Positions 10,837 through 19,360 are shown, numbered from the stretch's first letter. The stretch: DNA of 64,000 bases from Janibacter indicus (GCF_900176385.1 NZ_FWXN01000001.1:124001-188000), one strand, 5' to 3'. Translations and numbers: made by a program. Notes: generated by a model from the letters alone, not told the origin.

Positions 10837-11612
10837 GCCAGCTCGTCCGACTCGAGGTCGCCGACGGCATCGGCACGATCGTCCTCGACCGCCCGAAGAT
10901 GAACGCGCTCGACGCCGAGATGCAGCGCCAGCTCGTCGCCGTCGCCGACGAGGCCGCGACCCGCGACGACGTCAAGGCGGTCATCGTCTGGGGCGGCGAG
11001 CGCGTCTTCGCCGCCGGCGCCGACGTCAAGGAGATGGCCGAGATGTCCTACACGGACATGGCCGCCCACGTGCGTCTGCTCCAGCGCTTCTCCCGCGCCC
11101 TGGCCTCGATCCCGAAGCCGACCGTTGCCGCGATCACCGGCTTCGCGCTCGGTGGCGGCCTCGAGACGGCGCTGTGCTGCGACTTCCGGGTCGTCGCCGA
11201 CAACGCCAAGCTCGGCCTGCCCGAGATCACCCTGGGCATCATCCCCGGCGCCGGTGGCACCCAGCGGCTGCCGCGACTCGTCGGCCCGGCCAAGGCCAAG
11301 GAGCTGATCTTCAGCGGCCGGATGGTCGACGCCACCGAGGCCCTCGAGATCGGTCTCGCCGACCGGGTCGTGCCGGCTGCGGAGGTCCTCGACACGGCCA
11401 AGGCGCTCGTCACCCCCTTCGTCACCGGGCCGACGCAGGCCCTGCGCGCGGCCAAGGAGGCCGTCGACAAGGGGCTGGAGACCAGCCTCGACACCGGTCT
11501 GGAGATCGAGGCGCAGCTCTTCTCCGCGCTCTTCGCCACGCAGGACCAGAAGTCCGGCATGCGCAGCTTCGTCGACAACGGCCCCGGCAAGGCCACCTTC
11601 GAGGGCAACTGA
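10833..11612 (+). CDS. Enoyl-CoA hydratase/isomerase family protein
   Basis: This crotonase-fold protein of 259 residues has the oxyanion-hole segments FAAGADVKEM and GFALGGGLETALCCD and the motif GLPEITLGIIPGAGGTQRLP. Both hydratase glutamates are present (GGGLE, about Glu111; LPE, about Glu131), so hydratase activity on enoyl-CoA is likely. The substrate is not evident. It is coupled to the YbjN gene (ATGA) and to the methyltransferase (TGATG). Confidence 0.9.
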   Translation: MSQLVRLEVADGIGTIVLDRPKMNALDAEMQRQLVAVADEAATRDDVKAVIVWGGERVFAAGADVKEMAEMSYTDMAAHVRLLQRFSRALASIPKPTVAAITGFALGGGLETALCCDFRVVADNAKLGLPEITLGIIPGAGGTQRLPRLVGPAKAKELIFSGRMVDATEALEIGLADRVVPAAEVLDTAKALVTPFVTGPTQALRAAKEAVDKGLETSLDTGLEIEAQLFSALFATQDQKSGMRSFVDNGPGKATFEGN

Positions 11613-12574
11613 TGGGCGGGGCCGGCGCCGCGAGCGCGGAGCAGGTCGAGGCGGCCTGGGCGGACAACAAGCTCGCCCAGGTGCTCTACCACGACTGGGA
11701 GGCGCAGACCTACGACGAGAAGTGGTCGATCAGCTTCGACGACCGCTGCACCTCCGTCGTGCGCGACCGCTTCCTCCACGTGCTCGAGTCGACGCGTCGC
11801 CCCGGTGAGTCGCTGCCCTTCGGTCGTACGCTCGAGCTCGGCGCCGGCACCGGCTTCTTCTCGCTCAACCTCAAGCTCGCCGGCCTCGTCGACGAGGTCC
11901 ACGTCTCCGACCTGTCGCCGGGCATGGTCGAGGCGGCCAAGGCCAATGCCCAGCGGCTCGGCTTCGAGATCGAGGGGCAGGTCGCCGACGCGGAGTCGCT
12001 GCCCTACGACGACGACACCTTCGACCTCGTCGTCGGCCATGCCGTGATCCACCACATCCCTGACGTCGAGGGTGCGCTGCGCGAGGTGGTGCGCGTCCTC
12101 AAGCCGGGCGGGCGCTTCGTCATCGCCGGTGAGCCGACGACGATCGGGCACTGGTACGCGCGGCACATCTCGCGGGCGACGTGGGAGACGGCGACGCGGG
12201 TGACCAAGCTGCCGCCCCTGCGCCGCAAGTGGGCTCGTGCGCAGGCCGAGCTCGACGAGTCCTCACGGGCGGCCGCCCTCGAGGCCGTCGTCGATCTGCA
12301 CACCTTCGACCCCGCTGCGTTGGCCGCGATGGCCCGCCACGCCGGGGCCGAGCACGTCGGCACGGCCACGGAGGAGCTGACCTCCGCGTTCGCCGGGTGG
12401 CCGATCCGCACCTTCGAGTACGCCGTGGCCGAGGACGCCCTCGGCTTCGGGTGGGCGAAGTTCGCCTACGGCACGTGGAAGAACCTCATGAAGGTCGACG
12501 CAGTCCTCGGCCGCGTCGTGCCGCAGCGCTTCTTCTACAACGTCGGCGTGACCGGCACCAAGCCCCTGCGGTGA
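11612..12574 (+). CDS. Class I SAM-dependent methyltransferase
   Basis: This 320-residue protein has SAM motif I LELGAGTGFFS, motif II VHVSDLSPGMVEAA, then DAESLPYDDDTFDLVVGHAVIHHI, as in UbiE/COQ5-type enzymes. A 150-residue C-terminal extension is rich in Trp and Arg. The substrate is unknown. It overlaps the crotonase by one base and is followed by a hexapeptide acyltransferase resembling mycobacterial enzymes of the methylglucose-lipopolysaccharide locus. A role in decorating a saccharide is possible but is inference. Confidence 0.8.
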   Translation: MGGAGAASAEQVEAAWADNKLAQVLYHDWEAQTYDEKWSISFDDRCTSVVRDRFLHVLESTRRPGESLPFGRTLELGAGTGFFSLNLKLAGLVDEVHVSDLSPGMVEAAKANAQRLGFEIEGQVADAESLPYDDDTFDLVVGHAVIHHIPDVEGALREVVRVLKPGGRFVIAGEPTTIGHWYARHISRATWETATRVTKLPPLRRKWARAQAELDESSRAAALEAVVDLHTFDPAALAAMARHAGAEHVGTATEELTSAFAGWPIRTFEYAVAEDALGFGWAKFAYGTWKNLMKVDAVLGRVVPQRFFYNVGVTGTKPLR

Positions 12575-12587
12575 CGGGGGCCGTCTG

Positions 12588-13229
12588 ATGTCGGCGCAGC
12601 GCCTCACCTGGTGGCACTGGGCCCGGTGGGTCGTCGCCAACCGCGCCTGGAGCCACCACCACGTGCTCGGCTACCTGCGCATGGTGCGGGCCCGGGCCCG
12701 CACGCCCGGGCTGGTCTTCGAGGGGCCCTGCTTCATCGGTCCCGGTGTCCAGTTCCAGGTGACACCGGGCACCGGGCGGCTCGTCGTGGGCGCCTACACG
12801 CACATCGGTGGTGGCTCGGCGCTGCGGGCGCACGAGGGCACCCTGCGCATCGGCGCCAAGACGGTCATCGGGATCCGCAACACCGTCAACACCTGGCTCG
12901 ACATCGAGATCGGCGAGGCCTGCCTCTTCGCCGACGACGTCTACGTGTGCGACTTCGACCACCGCACCGAGGACCTCGAGACCCCGATCAAGGACCAGGG
13001 GATCATCAAGTCCCCGGTGCGCATCGGCGACGACGTGTGGGTTGCGACCAAGTGCGTCATCACCCGCGGCACCGACATCGGCGCCCACACGGTCGTCGGG
13101 GCCGGTGCCGTCGTCCGGGGCAGCCATCCCCCCTTCGCCGTCATCGGTGGGGTGCCGGCCCGCGTCCTCAAGCACCGCCAGCCCGTGCCCGTGACCGACG
13201 ACGACCTCGACCTGCCGGCGGGGTGGTGA
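12588..13229 (+). CDS. Left-handed beta-helix (hexapeptide) acyltransferase
   Basis: This 213-residue protein has repeated hexapeptide turns (IGAKTVIGIRNTVN, IGDDVWVATKCVITRGTDIG, VVGAGAVVRG). The CatB/LacA-like active-site segment DFDHRTEDLETPIKDQG probably supplies the catalytic His. The N-terminal 60 residues, rich in Trp and His, are unusual. From memory it resembles the Mycobacterium tuberculosis acetyltransferase Rv3034c, which lies near fixAB and the methylglucose-lipopolysaccharide genes. The same neighbourhood (methyltransferase upstream, etfBA downstream) is seen here. The substrate is not shown by the sequence. Confidence 0.8.
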   Translation: MSAQRLTWWHWARWVVANRAWSHHHVLGYLRMVRARARTPGLVFEGPCFIGPGVQFQVTPGTGRLVVGAYTHIGGGSALRAHEGTLRIGAKTVIGIRNTVNTWLDIEIGEACLFADDVYVCDFDHRTEDLETPIKDQGIIKSPVRIGDDVWVATKCVITRGTDIGAHTVVGAGAVVRGSHPPFAVIGGVPARVLKHRQPVPVTDDDLDLPAGW

Positions 13230-13230
13230 C

Positions 13231-13569
13231 GTGAGCACCCGCGAGCCGCTCGACGTCCTCGTGGCGCACATCCCGGCCACCCACACCGACGAGGTGCTGG
13301 CGGCGCTCTTCGCCGCCGGCGCGGGGGCGGTGGGGGAGTACCGCGAGTGCGCCTTCGTCCAGCGTGGCGAAGGGAGGTTCCGTCCCGTGGGATCGGCCAA
13401 CCCGACGATCGGCGAGGTCGGTCGGTCGGAGCGGGTCGTCGAGGACCGGGTGGAGGTCGCCCTCCCGCGATCGCGAAGAGCAGTGGTGGTCGCGGCGCTT
13501 CGCGCCGCCCACCCCTACGAGGAGCCTTCCTTCCACGTGCTCGCCAATGTCGCGGACGAGACGCCCTGA
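13231..13569 (+). CDS. YqfO/NIF3 insert-domain protein
   Basis: This 112-residue protein has the HPYEEPSFHVL signature typical of the CutA1/PII-like domain inserted in NIF3/YqfO proteins, here standing alone. Its biochemical function is not established. The GTG start lies one base after the acyltransferase stop codon, so it is probably the last gene of the run that begins at 10327. Confidence 0.7.
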   Translation: MSTREPLDVLVAHIPATHTDEVLAALFAAGAGAVGEYRECAFVQRGEGRFRPVGSANPTIGEVGRSERVVEDRVEVALPRSRRAVVVAALRAAHPYEEPSFHVLANVADETP

Positions 13570-13601
13570 GCCGGGTGTGGTGAAGGGCACCCTCACCCGC
13601 G

Positions 13602-13631
13602 TTGGAGGTCTGGGGTCGCGCTAGATAGCGT
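13602..13631 (+). promoter_or_regulatory. Probable etfBA promoter
   Basis: TTGGAG (13602-13607), an 18-base spacer, then TAGCGT (13626-13631). This leaves a 5' leader of about 100 bases ending with AGGAAGAGG ahead of the etfB ATG. A perfect 12-base palindrome, CGCTAGATAGCG, overlaps the -10. Confidence 0.4.
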
Positions 13632-13734
13632 GAGCGGACTGGGAGCCTTCCCACAGTTCGGGCCCAACCGGCGCGACTGCTGAGAGGATCGCCCGGTACC
13701 CAGCCCCCTCACCCAGGAAGAGGACGATTCGCCG

Positions 13735-14514
13735 ATGAACATCGTCGTCTGCGTGAAGTACGTTCCGGACGCACAGTCCGACCGCGGATTCAACGAGGAC
13801 AACACGACCGACCGCGAAGGCGTGGACGGCCTGCTGTCCGAGCTCGACGAGTACGCCGTCGAGCAGGCCCTCCAGATCGTCGAGGCCGGCGAGGGCGAGG
13901 TCACCGTGCTGACCATCGGTCCCGCCGACGCCGCCGAGGCCGTCAAGAAGTCGCTCCAGATGGGTGCCGACAAGGGCGTGCACGTCTCCGACGACGCGAT
14001 CGCCGGCTCGGACTCCCTTGCCACCTCGCTCGTCCTCGCCGAGGCCATCAAGAAGATCGGCACCCCCGACATCGTGCTCACCGGCATGGCCTCGACCGAC
14101 GGCACCATGGGTGTCGTCCCCGCGATGCTCGCCGAGCGCCTCGGGCTGCCGCAGGTCACCTACGCCTCCGAGCTGACCGTCGACGGCGGCGTCGCCAAGA
14201 TGCGTCGTGACGGCGACACCGCGAGCGAGACCGTCGAGGCCTCCCTCCCGGCGCTGATCTCGGTCACCGACCAGATCAACGAGCCGCGCTACCCCTCCTT
14301 CAAGGGCATCATGGCCGCCAAGAAGAAGCCGGTCGAGGAGTGGAGCCTCTCCGACCTCGGCGTCGACGCCGGCCAGGTCGGCCTGGCCAACGCGGCCACG
14401 GCCGTCGAGGCGACGACCAAGCGTCCGCCGCGCGAGCAGGGCACGATCGTCACCGACGAGGGTGACGGCGGCACCAAGCTCGCCGAGTTCCTGACCACCA
14501 ACAAGTTCGTCTGA
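13735..14514 (+). CDS. etfB: Electron transfer flavoprotein beta subunit
   Basis: This 259-residue protein has the family N-terminus MNIVVCVKYVPD and the segments DEYAVEQALQI, VLTGMASTDG and PRYPSFKGIMAAKKKP. With EtfA it accepts electrons from acyl-CoA dehydrogenases and passes them to the quinone pool. An AGGAAGAGG ribosome-binding site precedes the ATG. It forms a two-gene operon with etfA, 31 bases apart. Confidence 0.96.
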   Translation: MNIVVCVKYVPDAQSDRGFNEDNTTDREGVDGLLSELDEYAVEQALQIVEAGEGEVTVLTIGPADAAEAVKKSLQMGADKGVHVSDDAIAGSDSLATSLVLAEAIKKIGTPDIVLTGMASTDGTMGVVPAMLAERLGLPQVTYASELTVDGGVAKMRRDGDTASETVEASLPALISVTDQINEPRYPSFKGIMAAKKKPVEEWSLSDLGVDAGQVGLANAATAVEATTKRPPREQGTIVTDEGDGGTKLAEFLTTNKFV

Positions 14515-14545
14515 GCGACGACCCGGACACCAAGGAGCAACAGAC

Positions 14546-15487
14546 ATGGCTGAAGTCCTCGTCCTCGTCGACCACGCAAACGGTGAGGTGAAGAAGCCCG
14601 CCGCGGAGATGCTGACCATCGCCCGCCGCCTGGGTGAGCCCTCCGCCGTCTTCATCGGCCCCGGCGCCGAGACCGCCAAGGACCTCCTCGCGCGCTACGG
14701 CGCCGAGAAGATCTACGCCGTCTCCGACCCGGCCGCCCTCGAGCACCTCGTCGCCCCCCAGGCCGAGGTCCTCGCGCAGCTGGTGCAGGAGAAGTCCCCC
14801 GCCGCCGTGCTCATCCCGAGCAATGCCGCCGGCAAGGAGATCGGTGCCCGCCTCGCGGTCAAGACCGACTCCGGTCTGATCACCGACGCCGTCGACGTGC
14901 AGGAGGGGCCGGTCACGACCCAGTCCGTCTTCGCCGGCAGCTACACGGTCCAGGCCAAGGTCACCAAGGGCACGCCGATCATCTGCGTCAAGCCCAACTC
15001 CGCTGCGCCGGAGCAGGCCAATGGCGCGGGTGCCTTCGAGGAGCTCTCCGTGAGCATCTCCGACGACGCCAAGGCCGCCAAGGTCACCGCGTCCGAGCCG
15101 AAGAAGGCCTCCGGCCGTCCCGAGCTCACCGAGGCGGCGATCGTCGTCTCCGGTGGTCGCGGCACCGGTGGCGACTTCTCCCCGGTCGAGACCTTCGCGG
15201 ACGCCCTCGGTGCCGCTGTCGGTGCCTCGCGCGCCGCGGTCGACGCCGGCTGGTACCCGCACTCCTCGCAGGTCGGCCAGACCGGCAAGCAGGTCTCGCC
15301 GCAGCTCTACGTCGCGGCGGGCATCTCGGGTGCGATCCAGCACCGCGCCGGCATGCAGACCTCCAAGACGATCGTCGCGATCAACAAGGACGAGGAGGCC
15401 CCGATCTTCGAGCTCGTCGACTTCGGAGTCGTCGGTGACCTCTTCACCGTCCTGCCCCAGGCCACGGAGGCCGTCAAGGGCAAGTGA
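14546..15487 (+). CDS. etfA: Electron transfer flavoprotein alpha subunit
   Basis: This 313-residue protein carries the C-terminal FAD-binding signature [19 protein letters not shown], then [20 protein letters not shown] and [16 protein letters not shown]. It is the FAD-carrying partner of EtfB. AAGGAG lies 8 bases before the ATG. A strong hairpin follows at 15541-15582. Confidence 0.96.
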   Translation: MAEVLVLVDHANGEVKKPAAEMLTIARRLGEPSAVFIGPGAETAKDLLARYGAEKIYAVSDPAALEHLVAPQAEVLAQLVQEKSPAAVLIPSNAAGKEIGARLAVKTDSGLITDAVDVQEGPVTTQSVFAGSYTVQAKVTKGTPIICVKPNSAAPEQANGAGAFEELSVSISDDAKAAKVTASEPKKASGRPELTEAAIVVSGGRGTGGDFSPVETFADALGAAVGASRAAVDAGWYPHSSQVGQTGKQVSPQLYVAAGISGAIQHRAGMQTSKTIVAINKDEEAPIFELVDFGVVGDLFTVLPQATEAVKGK

Positions 15488-15492
15488 CCTCC

Positions 15493-15551
15493 GGTCATCC
15501 CTGACGAAGGCTTGCACTGAGGTGCGAGCGCCAGCGAGCCACGAAGGGGGG
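15493..15551 (+). repeat. Dispersed repeat copy after etfA
   Basis: GACGAAGGC, then CTGAGGTGCGAGCG, then CGAGCCACGAAGGGGGG. It is in the same orientation as the copies at 5634 and 7956, and its right end is shared with the etfA terminator stem. Confidence 0.65.
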
Positions 15552-15582
15552 CACGCACCAACTCGGTGCGTGCCCCCTTCGT
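15541..15582 (+). terminator. Terminator hairpin after etfBA
   Basis: An 18-bp stem (15541-15559 with 15565-15582) with one bulged G and loop AACTC. The base of the stem is ACGAAGGGGG paired with CCCCCTTCGT. It has no long T-tract. Confidence 0.75.
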
Positions 15583-15632
15583 CGTGCCGAGCAGCCTTGG
15601 GGGAGAGCCTCTTCACATCCCTTTACCAAAAC

Positions 15633-15662
15633 GTGACTTCCGGGCGAGGTTGTGGCTATGGT
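15633..15662 (+). promoter_or_regulatory. Probable promoter of the secreted cell-wall protein
   Basis: GTGACT (15633-15638), an 18-base spacer, then TATGGT (15657-15662). The run TTTACCAAAACGTGAC just upstream is AT-rich for this genome and could be a regulator site. Confidence 0.4.
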
Positions 15663-15713
15663 GGGTCGCGGCCGTGAGGCCCGTTCCCCTGTTTTCCACC
15701 CACGAGGTCTCGC

Positions 15714-16628
15714 GTGAGCTCCCCCCGTTACGTCGGTCGCCACGGCAGCCGACGCCCCAGCCCCCTGTCCCGCCTGGGCAGCCTGCCGTCGTCGGTCGGC
15801 TCCCACGGTGCCCGCACCGTCGCCAAGTCCGTTGCCGGCGTCGGCATCGTCCTCGGGTCCGGTGCCTTCGTCATCGCCCCGAGCCAGGCCGAGGGCAACC
15901 CCGCGCCGGTCGCCGACAGCGTGGCCACGGCCCAGACGAGCGTCGAGGACCTCTTCTCCGACCGCACCGGTGACGGCAGCGCCTCGCGCTCGTCCGCCCG
16001 GGTCGCGGCAGCGATCACCGCGCCCGACGGCAAGCAGGCCGAGGACGTCCACGACGGCGCGGGTGCCCTCGCCGTCGAGCCGGTCGTGAAGCCGAAGCCC
16101 AAGCCGAAGCCGAAGCCCAAGCCCACGCCGAAGCCCGAGGCCGTCGAGCAGACGGAGGAGGAGACCGAGGCTCCGGCGCAGCAGGAGCAGGAGCCTGCCG
16201 ACGAGCAGGAGCAGACGGTCGAGGCCCCGCAGGCCGAGTCGACGACCAGCTCGACGAACAGCTCGACGGCCGCCGCCCCCGCGACCGACAACTTCGCGTC
16301 GCAGGCTGCCGCCCTGGGTCTGGGTGCCAATGCGCAGAAGGTCTACTCGGCTGTGCGCACGCAGTTCCCCGACATGAGCAACATCGGCGGCTACCGCGCC
16401 GGCGACCCGGGCGACCACGGCTCGGGCAATGCGGTCGACATCATGGTCACCGGTGCCCGCGGCGACCAGGTCGCGGCCTGGCTGCAGTCCAACGCCGGCT
16501 CGCTCAACATCAAGTACATCATCTGGCAGCAGCGCATCTGGATGCCCGGCGGCAGCTGGAAGCCGATGGAGGACCGCGGCGACCCGACGCAGAACCACTT
16601 CGACCACGTGCACGTCTCGGTCAGTTGA
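15714..16628 (+). CDS. Secreted peptidoglycan peptidase-like protein
   Basis: This 304-residue protein has a long twin-arginine-free signal or anchor region (basic N-terminus, hydrophobic about residues 38-60). A disordered linker follows with a Lys-Pro run (about residues 125-140) and Glu/Gln/Ser/Thr-rich segments. The C-terminal domain of about 110 residues contains GDPGDHGSGNAVDIMV and FDHVHVSVS. These HxxxxxxxD and HxH motifs match the Zn-peptidase-like domain found at the end of actinobacterial Rpf-type and ARB_07466-like proteins. It probably acts on cell-wall peptides. The GTG start follows ACGAGG. The closest characterised homologue is uncertain. Confidence 0.75.
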   Translation: MSSPRYVGRHGSRRPSPLSRLGSLPSSVGSHGARTVAKSVAGVGIVLGSGAFVIAPSQAEGNPAPVADSVATAQTSVEDLFSDRTGDGSASRSSARVAAAITAPDGKQAEDVHDGAGALAVEPVVKPKPKPKPKPKPTPKPEAVEQTEEETEAPAQQEQEPADEQEQTVEAPQAESTTSSTNSSTAAAPATDNFASQAAALGLGANAQKVYSAVRTQFPDMSNIGGYRAGDPGDHGSGNAVDIMVTGARGDQVAAWLQSNAGSLNIKYIIWQQRIWMPGGSWKPMEDRGDPTQNHFDHVHVSVS

Positions 16629-16641
16629 GACCCGCACCGGC

Positions 16642-16673
16642 ACGCCCCGTCACGCAACCTCGTGACGGGGCGT
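16642..16673. terminator. Bidirectional terminator between secreted protein and arsR
   Basis: A perfect 13-bp stem (ACGCCCCGTCACG with its complement) and loop CAACCT. It lies between convergent genes and has no T-run. Confidence 0.75.
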
Positions 16674-16719
16674 CCGTCGTCGTGCCCGGGGTCGGTCGCT
16701 CGCTCCCGAGCCGAGTGGC

Positions 16720-17082
16720 TCAGACTTCGAGGACCTGGCGGGCGAGCGCGAGCCGGTCGGGGACGAGGGTGAACCATGCCCATTGTCCTCGACGTTCGCG
16801 AGCCAGCAGGCCGGCGTCGACGAGCACCTTGAGATGGTGACTCACGGTCGGCTGGGCCAGGCCGAGGGGCTCCGGTAGGTCGCAGGCGCACACCTCCTGA
16901 TCGGGAGAGCAGCGCACGATGCCCAGGATCTGCAGTCGGACAGGATCGGCCACCGCCTTGAGCAGCCGGGCCACCACCTCGGCGTCCTCGCGCGAGATTG
17001 GTGCGCTCCCCTCGGTGGCGCAGCACCGCTCCACCGCCTGGCTGAGGAGGGTGCGTCCGTCGGTAGAGGGGGCGATCGACAT
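16720..17082 (-). CDS. arsR: Arsenite-responsive ArsR repressor
   Basis: This 120-residue winged-helix repressor has ADPVRLQILGIV and the recognition helix GLAQPTVSHHLKVL. Candidate As(III) ligands are the Cys20-Cys21 pair, Cys58, and the VCACDLPEP motif (Cys65, Cys67) just before the recognition helix. The last resembles the E. coli-type ArsR site, while the CC pair resembles the Corynebacterium ArsR site. Which set binds is open. It is transcribed divergently from arsI. Two palindromes in the 84-base gap are its likely operators, one 6 bases from its own ATG. Confidence 0.92.
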   Translation of the reverse strand: MSIAPSTDGRTLLSQAVERCCATEGSAPISREDAEVVARLLKAVADPVRLQILGIVRCSPDQEVCACDLPEPLGLAQPTVSHHLKVLVDAGLLARERRGQWAWFTLVPDRLALARQVLEV

Positions 17083-17088
17083 GGCCCC

Positions 17089-17108
17089 ATATTGACATGC
17101 GTCGATGC
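17089..17108. promoter_or_regulatory. ArsR operator O1 (near arsR)
   Basis: ATATTGAC-ATGC-GTCGATGC is an imperfect copy of the perfect palindrome O2, with the same 4-base centre spacing. Confidence 0.6.
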
Positions 17109-17125
17109 GCAGTGCCAAGGTTGGC

Positions 17126-17145
17126 ATATCGACACACGTCGATAT
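17126..17145. promoter_or_regulatory. ArsR operator O2 (near arsI)
   Basis: ATATCGAC-ACAC-GTCGATAT is a perfect 8+8 inverted repeat, 21 bases before the arsI start. Its centre is 37 bp from that of O1. Confidence 0.75.
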
Positions 17146-17166
17146 GACCCGATGGAGGAACCCCAC

Positions 17167-17634
17167 GTGAGCCGCGTTCAGATCGCTCTCAATGTCGTCG
17201 ACCTCGAGGCGTCCATCGCCTTCTACTCCACCCTCTTCGGCGTCGAGCCGCACAAGCGCCGGCCCGGCTACGCCAACTTCGCGATCACCGAGCCGCCGCT
17301 GAAGCTCGTGCTCATCGAGACCGACGAGGCGACCCGCGAGAGTGGGCCGCGGGGTGCGCTGAACCACCTCGGCGTCGAGGTCGACGGCGCCGAGCAGGTC
17401 AGCGAGGCGCGCACCCGGCTCGCGGATGGCGGGCTGGCGACCTTCGACGAGGACGACACGACGTGCTGCTATGCGCTCCAGGACAAGGTGTGGGTCCACG
17501 ACCCGGCCGGCGCTCCGTGGGAGGTCTACGTCGTCAAGGACGACAACCCGGCGAATGCGCAGCCGGCCACCGCGTCCCTGCCCGTCCTCGAGCAGTCCTC
17601 GCCGTGCTGCGCCCCGCAGGGGAGCCGGGCGTGA
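17167..17634 (+). CDS. arsI: ArsI/CadI-family metalloenzyme (VOC fold)
   Basis: This 155-residue VOC/glyoxalase-fold protein matches the ArsI C-As lyase/CadI group: RRPGYANFAI, LNHLGVEV (His67), TTCCYALQDKVWV (Cys100-Cys101), PWEVYVV (Glu). ArsI cleaves methyl groups from trivalent organoarsenicals. Cadmium-induced CadI has the same fold, so the exact substrate is not certain. I chose GTG 17167 because GGAGGAA lies 7 bases upstream; ATG 17152 would overlap that site. It is the first gene of the arsenic operon, and its stop overlaps acr3 as GTGA. A C-terminal Cys-Cys pair (SSPCCAP) may add a metal ligand. Confidence 0.85.
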   Translation: MSRVQIALNVVDLEASIAFYSTLFGVEPHKRRPGYANFAITEPPLKLVLIETDEATRESGPRGALNHLGVEVDGAEQVSEARTRLADGGLATFDEDDTTCCYALQDKVWVHDPAGAPWEVYVVKDDNPANAQPATASLPVLEQSSPCCAPQGSRA

Positions 17635-18740
17635 CGATGTCTGAGGTGGCCACCGAGCGCGCGCCCGCGCGCCTGGCGATGCTGGATCGTTACCTGCCCG
17701 TGTGGATCGGCATCGCCATGGTCGCCGGGCTCGTGCTCGGTCGTGGGGTGCCTGGTCTGGGGTCCGCGCTGGACGCTGTGCAGCTGCATGGCATCTCGCT
17801 GCCGATCGCCCTCGGCCTGCTCGTCATGATGTACCCGCCGCTGGCCAAGGTCAGGTACGACCGCCTTGATTCGGTCACCCGTGACCGCAGCCTGCTCGGG
17901 TCCTCCCTCGTGCTCAACTGGATTGTCGGGCCGGCGCTGATGTTCGCCCTGGCGTGGGCCTTCCTGCCCGACCTGCCGGAGTACCGGACCGGTCTGATCA
18001 TCGTGGGCCTCGCCCGGTGCATCGCCATGGTGATCATCTGGAACGACCTGGCCTGCGGCGACCGTGAAGCGGCTGCCGTGCTCGTCGCGCTCAACTCGAT
18101 CTTCCAGGTCATCGCCTTTGCGGGCCTCGGGTGGTTCTACCTGTCGGTGCTGCCTGGCTGGTTGGGTCTGGAGCAAAGCGCGCTGGACGTCTCGTTCGGC
18201 CAGATCGCCGTGTCGGTCCTGATCTTCCTCGGGGTCCCCCTGCTCGCCGGGTACCTCTCCCGGCGCATCGGCGAGCGGCGCTGGGGCCGGCAGGCATACG
18301 AGGGCACCTTCCTGCCGAAGATCGGCCCGTGGGCGCTCTACGGCCTGCTCTTCACCATCGTCGTCCTCTTCGCCCTGCAGGGCGACGCCATCACCTCGCG
18401 CCCACTGGACGTCGCCCGCATCGCGGTGCCCCTCCTGGCCTACTTCGCCCTGATGTGGGGCGCCGGATACCTCACCGGTCGCGTACTCGGGATGACCTAC
18501 GAACGCACCACCACGCTCGCCTTCACCGCGGCGGGCAACAACTTCGAGCTGGCCATCGCCGTCGCCATCGCGACCTTCGGCGTCACCTCCGGCCAGGCCC
18601 TCGCAGGCGTCGTCGGACCTCTCATCGAGGTGCCGGTCCTCGTCGGCCTCGTCTACGTCAGCCTCGGCCTGCGTCGACGATTCCCCCACCCTTCGTCAGC
18701 CGTGGCACCATCTCGCATCCCAGCAGAGGACCGCACGTGA
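17631..18740 (+). CDS. acr3: Arsenite efflux permease, ACR3 family
   Basis: This membrane protein of about 369 residues has ten predicted helices. It carries the ACR3 signature LARCIAMVIIWNDLACGD, with the conserved essential Cys, and FTAAGNNFELAIAVAIATFG. It exports arsenite from the cytoplasm using the proton gradient. GTG 17631 is preferred because GGGGAG lies about 7 bases upstream; ATG 17637 is possible. It overlaps arsI and the downstream arsC by 4 bases each. Confidence 0.93.
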   Translation: MTMSEVATERAPARLAMLDRYLPVWIGIAMVAGLVLGRGVPGLGSALDAVQLHGISLPIALGLLVMMYPPLAKVRYDRLDSVTRDRSLLGSSLVLNWIVGPALMFALAWAFLPDLPEYRTGLIIVGLARCIAMVIIWNDLACGDREAAAVLVALNSIFQVIAFAGLGWFYLSVLPGWLGLEQSALDVSFGQIAVSVLIFLGVPLLAGYLSRRIGERRWGRQAYEGTFLPKIGPWALYGLLFTIVVLFALQGDAITSRPLDVARIAVPLLAYFALMWGAGYLTGRVLGMTYERTTTLAFTAAGNNFELAIAVAIATFGVTSGQALAGVVGPLIEVPVLVGLVYVSLGLRRRFPHPSSAVAPSRIPAEDRT

Positions 18741-19360
18741 GTACCGCACCCCACACGCCCGACACGTACGACCGACTCATCGACGACCTGACCTACGCCT
18801 ACGACGGGGTCTTCTCACCCGAGACCATCGCCACAGTCGTGCACGAGGCCCGCGCCCTGCTCGAGCCGCGCGCCACGATCACGCAGTACCTGCCGATCTT
18901 CGTCGCGAAGCAGGCACGCGAGCAGCTCATGACCGTGGCCCAGGCTGAAGGGAGAGTCGCCAAGCAAGTCCCCGAGATCCTCTTCGTCTGCGTGCACAAC
19001 GCCGGGCGGTCCCAGATGGCGGCCGCCCTGACCGAGCACCTGTCTGCCCGCAAGGTCCATGTGCGCTCGGCCGGGTCCGAACCCGTGGACACGGTCAACC
19101 CCACCGTCCTCGACGCCCTGGCTGAGCGTGGCATCCCGCTCAGCGCGCCATACCCGAAGCCATTGACCCACAGCGCCGTCCAGGCAGCAGACGTCATCGT
19201 CACCATGGGCTGCGGCGACGCCTGCCCGGTCTTTCCCGGCAAGCGCTACGAGGACTGGGACGTCGCCGACCCCGACGGCCAACCACTCGACGTCGTGCGG
19301 GACATCCGGGATGACATCCAACAGCGGGTGACCCGCCTCCTTCGTGACGTCCTCGCCTGA
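18737..19360 (+). CDS. arsC1: Arsenate reductase with N-terminal three-helix domain (thioredoxin type)
   Basis: This 207-residue protein has about 75 N-terminal residues forming a helical domain (YDRLIDDLTYAYDGVFSPET onward), then a low-molecular-weight phosphatase fold. The P-loop VCVHNAGRSQ holds nucleophile Cys85, and GCGDACPVFPGKRYEDW holds Cys159 and Cys163. The three cysteines and the helical extension match Corynebacterium glutamicum ArsC1', which uses the thioredoxin cycle. That equivalence is from memory. The GTG start overlaps the acr3 stop. Confidence 0.88.
   Translation: MSTAPHTPDTYDRLIDDLTYAYDGVFSPETIATVVHEARALLEPRATITQYLPIFVAKQAREQLMTVAQAEGRVAKQVPEILFVCVHNAGRSQMAAALTEHLSARKVHVRSAGSEPVDTVNPTVLDALAERGIPLSAPYPKPLTHSAVQAADVIVTMGCGDACPVFPGKRYEDWDVADPDGQPLDVVRDIRDDIQQRVTRLLRDVLA

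Noticed and set aside
15583-15713. Possible c-di-AMP (ydaO-type) riboswitch before the secreted cell-wall protein
   Set aside because: Such switches often precede similar genes, but I could not find the conserved core elements. An ordinary promoter and a 50-base leader explain the space.
16080-16150. Repeated AAGCCG/AAGCCC units as a CRISPR or minisatellite
   Set aside because: They are in frame and encode a Lys-Pro linker typical of wall-spanning secreted proteins.
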